DNA from: Tatumella punctata
Lineage (GTDB): Bacteria; Pseudomonadota; Gammaproteobacteria; Enterobacterales; Enterobacteriaceae
DNA length: 64,000 bases
Assembly: GCF_039523735.1 (NCBI RefSeq)
Contig: NZ_BAAAFW010000094.1
Location: 71,238-135,237, forward strand
Direction: 5' to 3'
Shown here: piece after piece, positions 52,648-61,981 of the stretch
Layout: each line of letters starts with the position of its first letter
Position numbering within the stretch: position 1 is the stretch's first letter
The notes under the pieces: model-generated
Seen by the model: the letters and a program-made list of their open reading frames with translations, nothing else
Database searches by the model: none
What the model was told of the DNA's origin: nothing
Position numbers and translations under genes: made by a program

Positions 52648-53964
52648 TTATTCGCTGACTTTGCCCGGTTCATTACCGTTAAGCCAGAACGCTGCCTGGC
52701 GATGCAATGAACGCAGCGTCCACGGCAGGTCATGATAACGTTCCTGATGAATTTGCTGTAATACCTGCCACCATGGCGCCAGCCACTCATCGACGGCTGT
52801 CAGCGGATAGGCTCCGCATAACAGGCAAACCGCCAGTATCTGCCGGTGAATACGCTGAGCTTTATCCTGATACCCTGCAGGCTGACTAACTTCAGCCGTG
52901 GTGCCTTTTAGTTCCGCCACCACCCGGCCCAGCATCACGTCACAAAAACGTTTAAAAGAGCCCTGCAGTTTTTTACGGTGTTTCTCTTCCAGTACGGCTT
53001 TCCACGGTTGCTCGGTCAGCCAGTGAGTCAGTGCTAACTGGGTTTCTGCCGAGGCAGCAGAGAAACAGAGCTCCTCAGCAGGGCTGTCAACCGCTGACTG
53101 CGCCAGGGTCAGCAATAATTCACGTAACCGGCCAGTGGCTTTACGGGGGATCATGCTGCCAAACAGGGTAAACACTTCCCGGATACCTAACAGTATCTCC
53201 CGCACCCGCACGCCGGCCTCTTTGTTACCTTCCAGCCATAACTCTTCATGGTATTGCCATTCATTCAGCAATACAGACAACATCGTTTGCAGGCCCTGTT
53301 CACAGGTCAGTTTTTTCTCTGCCTGCACCCGCGGGAACGGACGGACATTTTTCGGCGGATTTCCCTGAGCCAGATGATAGCCCCTGGCCGCTTTACTCAG
53401 ACTGCCGGGCCGCAGTCCGCCGCCGGCAATTAACTCAAAGGCAAATGCCATCAGTGCCTGACGTGTACCTTTTTTCAGCTCCAGCTCCACTTCAAACAGC
53501 GGAGTCTGCAACTCTCCGGCAATGACAGCACCCTGGTCAAAAGCCACTTCAATTTCACTGTCACCACAACTCACCAGCCATTTCTCACGGACAAAATCCG
53601 TACGGAACAAGGGCTGCAGTCGCTGTTGGAGTTCCGTAACATCAATACCTTCCGGCCAGACACTTTCCGGCAATAAGCGAATATCCAGAGTGTCGTCAGC
53701 TAAGCTGACATTAAATTCCGGACGCTGATGTAATCCGCCAATCGTCTGGCCGCTGGTTTTCAGCGTCATTTCATAGTGCTGATTGATACCGCGGATCCGT
53801 AACCCCATATCCCAGCGGCGTAACTGATTATCAGGCGTTTCAAAATAGATATTTGCCAAAGCCTGAGGCGCAGAGTGCTGGTGAGGCCAGCCATTAAGAC
53901 GGTCTGCCAGTTGTGAGGCAGCCAGCGGACTGGCAATGAACTTTAGTTCTGTTTCGATGGTCAT
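52648..53964 (-). CDS. ygiF: Inorganic triphosphatase YgiF (CYTH-CHAD)
   Basis: Hydrolyses inorganic triphosphate to phosphate and pyrophosphate. The 438-residue protein has an N-terminal CYTH domain (ETELKF near residue 4, the EXEXK motif) and a C-terminal CHAD domain (about 200-435, EGNKEAGVRVREILLGIR). The start at 53964 matches the E. coli N-terminus MTIETELKF; ten more codons upstream have no homologous sequence. The ribosome-binding site is weak. It is the first gene of a ygiF-glnE-hldE run and divergent from ygiM. Confidence 0.95.
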   Translation of the reverse strand: MTIETELKFIASPLAASQLADRLNGWPHQHSAPQALANIYFETPDNQLRRWDMGLRIRGINQHYEMTLKTSGQTIGGLHQRPEFNVSLADDTLDIRLLPESVWPEGIDVTELQQRLQPLFRTDFVREKWLVSCGDSEIEVAFDQGAVIAGELQTPLFEVELELKKGTRQALMAFAFELIAGGGLRPGSLSKAARGYHLAQGNPPKNVRPFPRVQAEKKLTCEQGLQTMLSVLLNEWQYHEELWLEGNKEAGVRVREILLGIREVFTLFGSMIPRKATGRLRELLLTLAQSAVDSPAEELCFSAASAETQLALTHWLTEQPWKAVLEEKHRKKLQGSFKRFCDVMLGRVVAELKGTTAEVSQPAGYQDKAQRIHRQILAVCLLCGAYPLTAVDEWLAPWWQVLQQIHQERYHDLPWTLRSLHRQAAFWLNGNEPGKVSE

Positions 53965-54164
53965 AGAATCTCTGAATGTCACAATTACTATCAATAAACC
54001 GTTAAATTACTCCGCTTCCAGAGTAATCCAGTAAAGACGCACTGTCTTTGATTTGTTAGGCTTTAGCATCGCCGAGAACAGGAAAGTTCTCATTTATCTC
54101 TATACAGCCCCTCTCCAGACTGTGGCATTAAATTTACCCATATACTATGCAAAAACGACGTCTA

Positions 54165-54788
54165 ATGAATAAACTTACACGCACTGGCCTTTTTTTCCTG
54201 GCTTTCAGTAGTATAGCCCCTGCGGTTCATGCTGATACTACCCGTTACATTTCCGATGAACTGTCAACCTGGGTACGCAGTGGTCCCGGTGACCAGTATC
54301 GCCTGGTCGGTAAACTGAATGCCGGTGAACAAGTAACACTGCTGCAGTCCAGCCCGGACACTAAGTATGCTGAAATCCGCGACTCCCAGGGCCGTACTAA
54401 CTGGATCCCCCTGTCTCAGCTGAGTGAAACCCCCAGTCTGCGTACTCAGGTACCGCAGTTGCAACAACAGGTAAAAGATCTCACTGATAAGCTGGCGAAT
54501 ATTGATACCAGCTGGAATCAGCGTACTGCCGATATGCAGAAAAAGGTAGCGGGCAGTGACGGAGCAATTAACACACTGAAACAGGAAAATCAGAACCTGA
54601 AGAATGCACTGATTGTGGCACAGAAAAAAGTCGATGCCGCTAATGTTCAGTTGGATGACAAGCAACGTGCGATTATCATGCAATGGTTTATGTATGGCGG
54701 TGGTGTAATGGGACTGGGGCTATTAATCGGTCTGTTACTGCCACGTATGATGCCACGCCGTAAAAGTAACGATCGCTGGATGCGCTGA
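54165..54788 (+). CDS. ygiM: SH3-domain membrane protein YgiM
   Basis: A 207-residue membrane protein with a signal peptide (about 1-24, cleavage after VHA), a bacterial SH3 domain (about 25-90: TWVRSGPGDQYRLVG), a coiled coil (about 95-160) and a C-terminal membrane helix (about 173-193) followed by a basic tail. Only its family is known; a role in envelope binding is suspected. The start at 54165 is chosen for agreement with the E. coli signal peptide; ATG 54147 six codons earlier is also possible, and neither has a good ribosome-binding site. cca follows after 102 bases on the same strand. Confidence 0.93.
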   Translation: MNKLTRTGLFFLAFSSIAPAVHADTTRYISDELSTWVRSGPGDQYRLVGKLNAGEQVTLLQSSPDTKYAEIRDSQGRTNWIPLSQLSETPSLRTQVPQLQQQVKDLTDKLANIDTSWNQRTADMQKKVAGSDGAINTLKQENQNLKNALIVAQKKVDAANVQLDDKQRAIIMQWFMYGGGVMGLGLLIGLLLPRMMPRRKSNDRWMR

Positions 54789-54890
54789 CTGCTGGCCGGG
54801 ACGTCCCGGAATTTACTGTTCTGTACAGCCGCTTCCGCCAGCTAATCTCAGCCGTATGCGGGAACGACGGAGAAACACAGGAGTGATACA

Positions 54891-56108
54891 GTGAAAACAT
54901 ATCTGGTCGGTGGTGCCGTCCGCGATGCCATGCTTAATCTGCCGGTCAAAGATCGGGACTGGGTGGTGGTCGGTGCCACGCCGCAGGCGCTGCTGTCTGA
55001 AGGCTATCAGCAGGCTGGCCGGGATTTCCCGGTTTTTTTACATCCCGACAGTCATGAAGAGTATGCCCTTGCCCGCACCGAGAAAAAAGCCGGCCACGGC
55101 TATACGGGATTTACGACCTGTTTCTCCCCGGATGTCACCCTGAAAGAAGATTTGCAGCGGCGCGACCTGACGATTAACGCCATGGCTCAGGACAGCCACG
55201 GGGAAATCATTGACCCCTGGCACGGCCAGCGGGATCTGCAGCAGCGTCTGTTGCGCCATGTTTCTCCGGCCTTTGTTGATGACCCGCTGCGGGTATTGCG
55301 GGTCGCCCGATTCGCCGCCCGTTTTGCCGACCTGGGATTTACGATTGCAGAAGAGACCATGGCGCTGATGACACAACTCTCCGGCAGCGGAGAATTGCAA
55401 CATCTGACCGCCGAACGGGTCTGGAAAGAAACAGAAAAAGCCCTGACTGTCCGGCTACCGGAAGTGTATTTCCGGGTGTTACGCCAGTGCGGTGCTCTGA
55501 AAATATTATTTCCGGAGCTGGATAATCTGTTCGGGGTCCCTGCGCCGGTCAAATGGCATCCGGAAATCGATACCGGTATCCATAGTCTGATGACACTGGC
55601 TATGGCTGCCAGACTGACAGAAGACCCGGCCATCCGTTTTTCTGCCCTGTTTCATGATGCCGGTAAAGCACTGACGCCGGAAGCACTGCTGCCGTCTCAT
55701 CCCGGCCACGGCATTGCCGGTTTACCGCTAGTAACCGCCCTGTGCCTGCGTCTGAAAGTGCCTAATCACTTCCGCGATCTGGCATTAGTCATCACCGAGT
55801 TTCATGATGTGATTCATACCGTCCAGCGTCAGCCGGCAGAGAACATTATCCGTCTGTTTGACCGGATTGATGTATGGCGGAAACCGGAGCGGCTTGAACA
55901 ACTGACGATTGCCAGCGAAGCAGATGCCCGCGGACGTAAAGGGCTGACGGAGCAGCAATATCCACAGGCGATGTTTATCAGAGAGTTATATAATCTGGCT
56001 GCCGCAGTTCCCGTCACCGACATCGTCAGAGCGGGTTTTAAAGGCCCCGATATTCGTCATGAGCTGACCCGGCGACGTATTCAGGCCATTCGCCCTTCCT
56101 GTCCATAA
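54891..56108 (+). CDS. cca: Multifunctional CCA-adding tRNA nucleotidyltransferase
   Basis: Adds or repairs the CCA end of tRNA; in enterobacteria it also has an HD phosphohydrolase domain. The 405-residue class II enzyme begins with GGAVRDAMLNLPVKDRDWVVVG (nucleotidyltransferase motif), RRDLTINAMA near 90, and an HD domain with HDAGKA near 255. It starts with GTG at 54891 behind AGGAG, as in E. coli. It converges on uppP. Confidence 0.97.
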   Translation: MKTYLVGGAVRDAMLNLPVKDRDWVVVGATPQALLSEGYQQAGRDFPVFLHPDSHEEYALARTEKKAGHGYTGFTTCFSPDVTLKEDLQRRDLTINAMAQDSHGEIIDPWHGQRDLQQRLLRHVSPAFVDDPLRVLRVARFAARFADLGFTIAEETMALMTQLSGSGELQHLTAERVWKETEKALTVRLPEVYFRVLRQCGALKILFPELDNLFGVPAPVKWHPEIDTGIHSLMTLAMAARLTEDPAIRFSALFHDAGKALTPEALLPSHPGHGIAGLPLVTALCLRLKVPNHFRDLALVITEFHDVIHTVQRQPAENIIRLFDRIDVWRKPERLEQLTIASEADARGRKGLTEQQYPQAMFIRELYNLAAAVPVTDIVRAGFKGPDIRHELTRRRIQAIRPSCP

Positions 56109-56142
56109 ATATCAGCTCAGTGGTGCAACGCAGCCATACACG

Positions 56143-56176
56143 CCGTACGGGGACGGTAATCGGTCCCCGTACGGCT
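56143..56176. terminator. Bidirectional terminator between cca and uppP
   Basis: GCCGTACGGGGAC and GTCCCCGTACGGC form a perfect 13-bp stem with an eight-base loop, between convergent genes and six bases before the uppP stop. No long U-run is seen. Confidence 0.65.
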
Positions 56177-56182
56177 GCGCTG

Positions 56183-57001
56183 TCAGGTAAAAATAAAATA
56201 GACTACTGCTGCAAGAATAAAGCGATAGATAGCAAACGGCACAAACGAAATGCGTTTTATCAGTTCAAGGAAAACTTTAATTGCCACCAATGCCACCAGA
56301 AAAGCGACGATAAACCCGGTAGCAAACATAGGTATATCACTCAGGGTCAGGAAACCCAGGCTCTTGTAGAGATCCAGCGCTGTTGCTCCCATCATCATCG
56401 GCACCGCCAGCAGAAACGAAAATTCGGACGCCGCAAAGCGGCTGATCCCCATCAGCATCCCTCCGGAAATGGTCGCTCCTGAGCGTGAAAACCCCGGCCA
56501 TAAGGCCAGACACTGGAAACAGCCAATCATAAACGCCTGCCGGTAAGTGATATCATCCAGGCCAACGGACTTCGGTTGTTTTGGTTTAAAGTACTCGGCC
56601 AGTAACAGCAGAATGCCACCGGCGATTAAGGCATACATCACATTCAGCGGTGTAAACAGGGACTTTATCCGGTCATGTAATATCAATCCCAGCACTACCG
56701 CGGGGATCATCCCCAGCAGAATATGGATCAGTGTCAGGTGTCCGTTTCCCCTGCCCTGGTGGGGGACTTTACCGAAATGAATCCCTATCAGGCCAAATAA
56801 CCGGCGCCAGAACATAACCACCACCGCCAGAATAGACCCCAACTGAATAACCACTTCAAAAGTATCCGCAGTTTTACCCTCGAATCCCAGTAAGTAGCCG
56901 ACAATAATCATATGACCGGTCGAAGAAACTGGTAAAAACTCAGTCAGCCCCTCAACCATCCCCAGAATAGCCGCGATCAACAGGTGATGCATATCCGCCA
57001 T
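56183..57001 (-). CDS. uppP: Undecaprenyl-diphosphate phosphatase
   Basis: Recycles undecaprenyl pyrophosphate to the monophosphate lipid carrier of cell wall synthesis; overproduction gives bacitracin resistance. The 272-residue, eight-helix protein keeps EGLTEFLPVSSTGHM near residue 16 and PGFSRSGATISGGM near 170, the two active-site motifs. The start at 57001 (MADMHHLL) has AGAGGG upstream and fits the E. coli length. It is separated from folB by about 210 bases. Confidence 0.97.
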   Translation of the reverse strand: MADMHHLLIAAILGMVEGLTEFLPVSSTGHMIIVGYLLGFEGKTADTFEVVIQLGSILAVVVMFWRRLFGLIGIHFGKVPHQGRGNGHLTLIHILLGMIPAVVLGLILHDRIKSLFTPLNVMYALIAGGILLLLAEYFKPKQPKSVGLDDITYRQAFMIGCFQCLALWPGFSRSGATISGGMLMGISRFAASEFSFLLAVPMMMGATALDLYKSLGFLTLSDIPMFATGFIVAFLVALVAIKVFLELIKRISFVPFAIYRFILAAVVYFIFT

Positions 57002-57213
57002 CAAAATACCCTCTCCAAATCCACCCGATAAAAACACCACAATTGCTCATCCGGACACGGACGATATCCGTCAGTCGTTATATCGTCTGCGGGGCTGTGG
57101 CCGGTCTGTTGCGTACAACAGATAATCCCGGTCAGCAAGCGCCCGGACGTAAAGACAATTAATACTCTGGTCGGGTTTCATTTTGATGGCAATTATTTAA
57201 TACCAGTTACTGG

Positions 57214-57573
57214 TTATTTAGGAATAACGCCACGTTCGATACGTACACCGACCTGACTCGCCTGAGCCACTGCCCCCGGCTTACTCACCTTTATTCTGAC
57301 GCCTTCCAGAGCAAAACGACGGATCAGTAACTCAGCAACTTCTTCTGCCACCCGTTCTACCAGCGCAAAACGCTGTCCCTGTAAGTGCTGTAATACCGCA
57401 TCAGAGACATCTGCATAACTCAGACAATCTGCCACATCGTCACTCTTTGCCGCCTGCCGGTTATCCCAGGCCATCTCAATATCCAGTAACAATTTCTGCC
57501 GGATTGTCTGTTCCCAGTCATAGGCGCCGATGGTGGTAAATACTGTCAGTTGTTCAATAAAGACTATATCCAT
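57214..57573 (-). CDS. folB: Dihydroneopterin aldolase
   Basis: Splits 7,8-dihydroneopterin in folate synthesis; it can also epimerise the substrate. The 119-residue protein has the DHNA fold with FTTIGAYDWEQTIRQKL near 12-27 and the catalytic Lys in RIKVSKPGAV near 98. The start at 57573 (MDIVFIEQL) is the family N-terminus, with GAG upstream; 13 further codons upstream have no counterpart. It is divergent from plsY. Confidence 0.95.
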   Translation of the reverse strand: MDIVFIEQLTVFTTIGAYDWEQTIRQKLLLDIEMAWDNRQAAKSDDVADCLSYADVSDAVLQHLQGQRFALVERVAEEVAELLIRRFALEGVRIKVSKPGAVAQASQVGVRIERGVIPK

Positions 57574-57676
57574 GATGCTACTCTCTGTGTTTTTACGGTT
57601 ATCAGATACCACTTCCGCTGCTTTATGCGTATTATCCAGTCAGCAACCCAAACAACGGACAGGTATGGACGGTATT

Positions 57677-58294
57677 ATGACAGTAATCGCGGCGGGTATG
57701 ATCCTTTTTGCGTATCTTTGCGGCTCCGTTTCCGGCGCAATATTGCTGTGCAAAATCTGCGGTTATCCGGATCCACGTACCCGGGGTTCCGGTAATCCGG
57801 GGGCGACCAATATTTTGCGCGTCGGCGGAAAACTGGCAGCCGTTGCTGTATTACTGTTTGATGTATTTAAAGGGATGTTACCGGTGTGGCTGGCGTACAC
57901 ACTGCATGTTTCGCCCTTTTATCTCGGCCTGACGGCGATCGCTGCCTGCCTCGGTCATATTTATCCGTTGTTTTTCAATTTTCAGGGCGGGAAAGGCGTG
58001 GCAACCGCTCTCGGCGCCATAGCACCGATCGGCTGGGACTTGACAGGACTGATGATGGGGACATGGATATTGACGGTATTACTCAGTGGTTATTCATCGC
58101 TGGGGGCAATTATCAGTGCCCTGATAGCCCCGTTTTATGTGTGGTGGTTCAAGCCGCAATTCACGTTTCCGGTCTCAATGCTTTCCTGTCTGATCCTGCT
58201 GCGACATCATGACAATATCCAGCGGTTATGGCGCGGACGGGAGCATCGCTTGTGGAAACGTCGCTCCCGGCATCGCTCCTCAGACCAGCAGTAA
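57677..58294 (+). CDS. plsY: Glycerol-3-phosphate acyltransferase PlsY
   Basis: Transfers an acyl group from acyl-phosphate to glycerol-3-phosphate, the first step of phospholipid synthesis in the PlsX/PlsY route. The 205-residue, five-helix protein has GSGNPGATNILR near residue 40, GGKGVATALGAIAPIGW near 103 and RHHDNIQRL near 177, the three conserved motifs. The start at 57677 gives the E. coli length and N-terminus; further in-frame codons upstream overlap folB's start and have no family counterpart. It is convergent with tsaD; a 9-bp inverted repeat (58281-58320) overlaps its end. Confidence 0.95.
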   Translation: MTVIAAGMILFAYLCGSVSGAILLCKICGYPDPRTRGSGNPGATNILRVGGKLAAVAVLLFDVFKGMLPVWLAYTLHVSPFYLGLTAIAACLGHIYPLFFNFQGGKGVATALGAIAPIGWDLTGLMMGTWILTVLLSGYSSLGAIISALIAPFYVWWFKPQFTFPVSMLSCLILLRHHDNIQRLWRGREHRLWKRRSRHRSSDQQ

Positions 58295-58326
58295 ACCAGC
58301 CATTATCTGCGGCTGGTCTGACACTG

Positions 58327-59346
58327 TCACTGAGCCAGCGGAGGTAATTCCGATAACGGCCAGCGCGGACGTACAGTAATCCCTAAATCGCTGTCAAAGC
58401 CGCCTTTAAAACGCACCATACCTGCATAGGCAATCATTGCCCCGTTGTCCGTACAAAATGCCGGGCGCGCATAGAACACTTCGCCTCCCCGCTGCTGCAT
58501 CATCTCTGCCATCCGCGCACGTAACGTCTTATTGGCGCTGACGCCGCCGGCAATCACCAGTTTGCTGAATCCGGTCTGCTGCAACGCGCGTTTACATTTG
58601 ATCATTAACGTATCCACTACCGCATCTTCAAAAGCCCGCGCGATATCTGCTCTGGTCTGTGCATCGTCATCATGTTTACGGATAGTATTCGCCGCAAAGG
58701 TTTTCAGGCCGGAAAAACTGAAATCCAGCCCCGGACGATCGGTCATCGGTCGAGGGAAAGTAAAACGCCCGGCTTCGCCTTCAGCTGCCATTCGGGATAA
58801 TAAAGGACCGCCCGGGTAATCCAGCCCCAGTAATTTTGCAGTCTTATCAAATGCCTCACCGGCCGCGTCATCAATTGACTCCCCCAGCTGCTGGTACTCT
58901 CCGATACCAGTGACACTGATTAACTGGGTATGTCCCCCGGAAACCAGCAATGCCACAAACGGAAATTCCGGTGGGTTATCTTCCAGCATCGGTGCCAGTA
59001 AGTGCCCTTCCATATGGTGGACAGGAATTGCCGGCACCTGCCATGCAAGTGCCAGGGAACGCCCGATGGTTGCTCCGACCATCAAAGCACCGACCAGTCC
59101 CGGGCCAGCGGTATAGGCGACAGCATCAATATCTTTACCGCTTAATCCGGCCTCAGCCAGTGCTGCACGGATTAAAGGCACCGTTTTACGGACATGATCG
59201 CGCGATGCCAGCTCCGGCACAACACCACCGTAATCGGCATGTAAGCTGACCTGGCTATATAACTGGTTAGCCAGCAGACCGGATTCATCGTCATAAATTG
59301 CAATTCCGGTTTCATCGCAAGACGTTTCAATACCCAAAACTCGCAT
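58327..59346 (-). CDS. tsaD: tRNA threonylcarbamoyladenosine synthase TsaD
   Basis: Transfers threonylcarbamoyl to A37 of ANN-decoding tRNAs, with TsaB and TsaE. The 339-residue ASKHA-fold protein has the metal motif HHMEGH near residue 110, GGHTQL near 138, and SGGVSANKTLR-like VIAGGVSANKTL near 268. The start at 59346 (MRVLGIETSCDET) has AGAGGT upstream and is the family N-terminus. It is divergent from rpsU. Confidence 0.98.
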   Translation of the reverse strand: MRVLGIETSCDETGIAIYDDESGLLANQLYSQVSLHADYGGVVPELASRDHVRKTVPLIRAALAEAGLSGKDIDAVAYTAGPGLVGALMVGATIGRSLALAWQVPAIPVHHMEGHLLAPMLEDNPPEFPFVALLVSGGHTQLISVTGIGEYQQLGESIDDAAGEAFDKTAKLLGLDYPGGPLLSRMAAEGEAGRFTFPRPMTDRPGLDFSFSGLKTFAANTIRKHDDDAQTRADIARAFEDAVVDTLMIKCKRALQQTGFSKLVIAGGVSANKTLRARMAEMMQQRGGEVFYARPAFCTDNGAMIAYAGMVRFKGGFDSDLGITVRPRWPLSELPPLAQ

Positions 59347-59450
59347 CACACTCACCTCTGATTTCGCCGCGGGAGTGTACCACAGCTAATAATTCTGGCC
59401 TACGCCGCAGGATTTCATTAAAAAGATTTTTTACCGGCCAAAGAATAGGC

Positions 59451-59844
<394 letters not shown>

Positions 59845-59899
59845 TTTGTCCGGGAGCCCGCTCCCCCGCGTGTTAAACGCAGACTGAGTAAAGTGAAAG

Positions 59900-59926
59900 G
59901 CCGTGCTTTCCGAAAGGAAGCGCGGC
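59900..59926 (+). terminator. Partial terminator between rpsU and dnaG
   Basis: GCCGTGCTTTCC pairs with GGAAGCGCGGC around GAAA, with one bulge, followed by a T-rich TTGTTGTCGTTT. In E. coli the equivalent T1 lets only part of the transcripts reach dnaG, keeping primase low. Confidence 0.8.
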
Positions 59927-59960
59927 TTGTTGTCGTTTATAAGCTAAAGATCCGGAGTCT

Positions 59961-61706
59961 ATGGCTGGGAAAATACCGCGTATATTTATCAATGACTTGC
60001 TTGCACGCACGGACATCGTGGACCTTATTGATGCCCGCGTTAAGCTGAAAAAGCAAGGCAAGAATTATCACGCCTGTTGCCCTTTCCATAACGAAAAAAC
60101 GCCGTCTTTTACTGTGAACGGTGACAAACAGTTTTACCACTGCTTCGGCTGTGGTGCCCATGGTAACGCTATCGATTTTCTGATGAACTTTGACCGTCTG
60201 GAGTTTGTCGAAACTATCGAAGAGCTGGCAACCATGAACGGGCTGGAAGTTCCCTACGAAAGCGGTAGCGGCGACACCCCGATGGAACGACATCAGCGCC
60301 AGAGCCTGTATCAGCTGATGGACGGACTGAACCAGTTTTATCAGACATCGTTAACACAACCACAGGCTGAACCGGCCCGGCAATATATTCACAGCCGCGG
60401 ACTGAGTCAGCAGGTGACAGAAAACTTTGCCATTGGTTATGCCCCTCCCGGCTGGGACAACGTCCTCAAACGTTTTGGCAAAAATCAGGATGACAAACAG
60501 TCCCTGATTGATGCCGGTATGCTGGTAACCAATGACAACGGCCGGAGTTACGACCGTTTTCGCGACCGGGTCATGTTTCCTATCCGCGATAAACGCGGCA
60601 GAGTGATCGGGTTTGGTGGCCGGGTATTGGGTAACGATACCCCAAAATACCTGAACTCTCCTGAAACATCGATTTTTCATAAAGGACGTCAGTTATACGG
60701 ACTTTATGAGGTGACCAGGGCCCACAACCAGCCAGCGAAACTGTTGGTGGTTGAAGGTTATATGGACGTTGTGGCACTGGCACAGTTTGGTATCGATTAT
60801 GCGGTTGCCTCACTAGGCACCTCAACAACCAGTGAACATATCCAGCTGCTGTTCAGAAACACCGACACGGTTATTTGTTGTTATGACGGTGACAGAGCAG
60901 GACGCGATGCGGCATGGCGGGCACTGGAAACGGCCCTGCCCTATATTACCGATGGCCGTCAGTTACGTTTTATGTTCCTGCCGGACGGTGAAGACCCGGA
61001 CACGCTGGTACGCAAAGAGGGCAAGCAAGCCTTTGAACAGCGGATGGAACAGGCCGTTCCCCTGTCAGACTTTATGTTTGATAACCTGCTGCCGCAGGTC
61101 GACCTGAGTACCCGTGACGGGAAAGCCCGTCTGAGTACTCTGGCACTGCCACTGATTAGCCAGATCCCGGGCGAAACACTGCGTATTTATTTACGCCAGG
61201 CTCTGGGCAACAAACTGGGGATCCTTGATGACCGCCAGCTGGAAAAATTACTGCCGGCGCGGGCTGACACCAGACCGGCTGTCGCATCACCGGTCATGAA
61301 AAAAACCACCATGCGTATTCTGGTGGCGTTATTACTGCAAAATCCGGCCCTGGCAGAAAAAGTGCCTTCTCTTGAAGGATTACAGGAAACAGGGATCGCC
61401 GGACTGCCGTTGTTTGCTGAACTGGTACAGTACTGTAAAGCGCACCCTGGTCTGACCACTGCCCAGTTACTGGAAAACTATCGCGATACAAAAATGGCTC
61501 AGTCCCTTGAAAGTCTGGCGATCTGGAACCACATGATAGTTGATGACGAAGCTGACGCGGTGTTCAGTGATTCGTTAGCCAGTATTTACGATTCTGCCCT
61601 GGAACAACGGCTTGAACAGCTGATTGCCAGGGATCGAACTCAGGGATTGAACAGTGAACAGCGGCGTGAGTTACAGTCACTACTGACCGCGCTGGCGAAA
61701 AAATAA
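59961..61706 (+). CDS. dnaG: DNA primase
   Basis: Makes RNA primers for DNA replication at the fork with DnaB. The 581-residue protein has the CHC2 zinc-binding domain (CPFHNEKTPSF at about 40, CFGCGAHG near 61), the TOPRIM domain with VVEGYMDVVAL near 265 and DGDRAGRDAA near 310, and the C-terminal DnaB-binding helicase-interaction domain. GGAGTCT precedes the ATG. It lies between rpsU and rpoD; the gap to rpoD is 275 bases. Confidence 0.98.
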   Translation: MAGKIPRIFINDLLARTDIVDLIDARVKLKKQGKNYHACCPFHNEKTPSFTVNGDKQFYHCFGCGAHGNAIDFLMNFDRLEFVETIEELATMNGLEVPYESGSGDTPMERHQRQSLYQLMDGLNQFYQTSLTQPQAEPARQYIHSRGLSQQVTENFAIGYAPPGWDNVLKRFGKNQDDKQSLIDAGMLVTNDNGRSYDRFRDRVMFPIRDKRGRVIGFGGRVLGNDTPKYLNSPETSIFHKGRQLYGLYEVTRAHNQPAKLLVVEGYMDVVALAQFGIDYAVASLGTSTTSEHIQLLFRNTDTVICCYDGDRAGRDAAWRALETALPYITDGRQLRFMFLPDGEDPDTLVRKEGKQAFEQRMEQAVPLSDFMFDNLLPQVDLSTRDGKARLSTLALPLISQIPGETLRIYLRQALGNKLGILDDRQLEKLLPARADTRPAVASPVMKKTTMRILVALLLQNPALAEKVPSLEGLQETGIAGLPLFAELVQYCKAHPGLTTAQLLENYRDTKMAQSLESLAIWNHMIVDDEADAVFSDSLASIYDSALEQRLEQLIARDRTQGLNSEQRRELQSLLTALAKK

Positions 61707-61981
61707 GATTAAGGTGACCGGCGGCAGTACGGCCCGGTGACCACAGGTTACAAATGTAAATCCTGACGAAAAATGCGCCAGTTTCTACAGAGAGTGCCGG
61801 GTTCCGGTATAATGAAACCCGAATGATGACCAAAAGATTACCCGCGGCTTAATTGCCGATTACTGAGGGCAGATGCCCATTGCTGCGATGAAGGCCGCAG
61901 CCACTGAAACGCCTTTACTGTTATTTGCCGGCTACCCCCGGCAAACACCAATCTCATTAACAGAAGTGTGGATACCGTCTT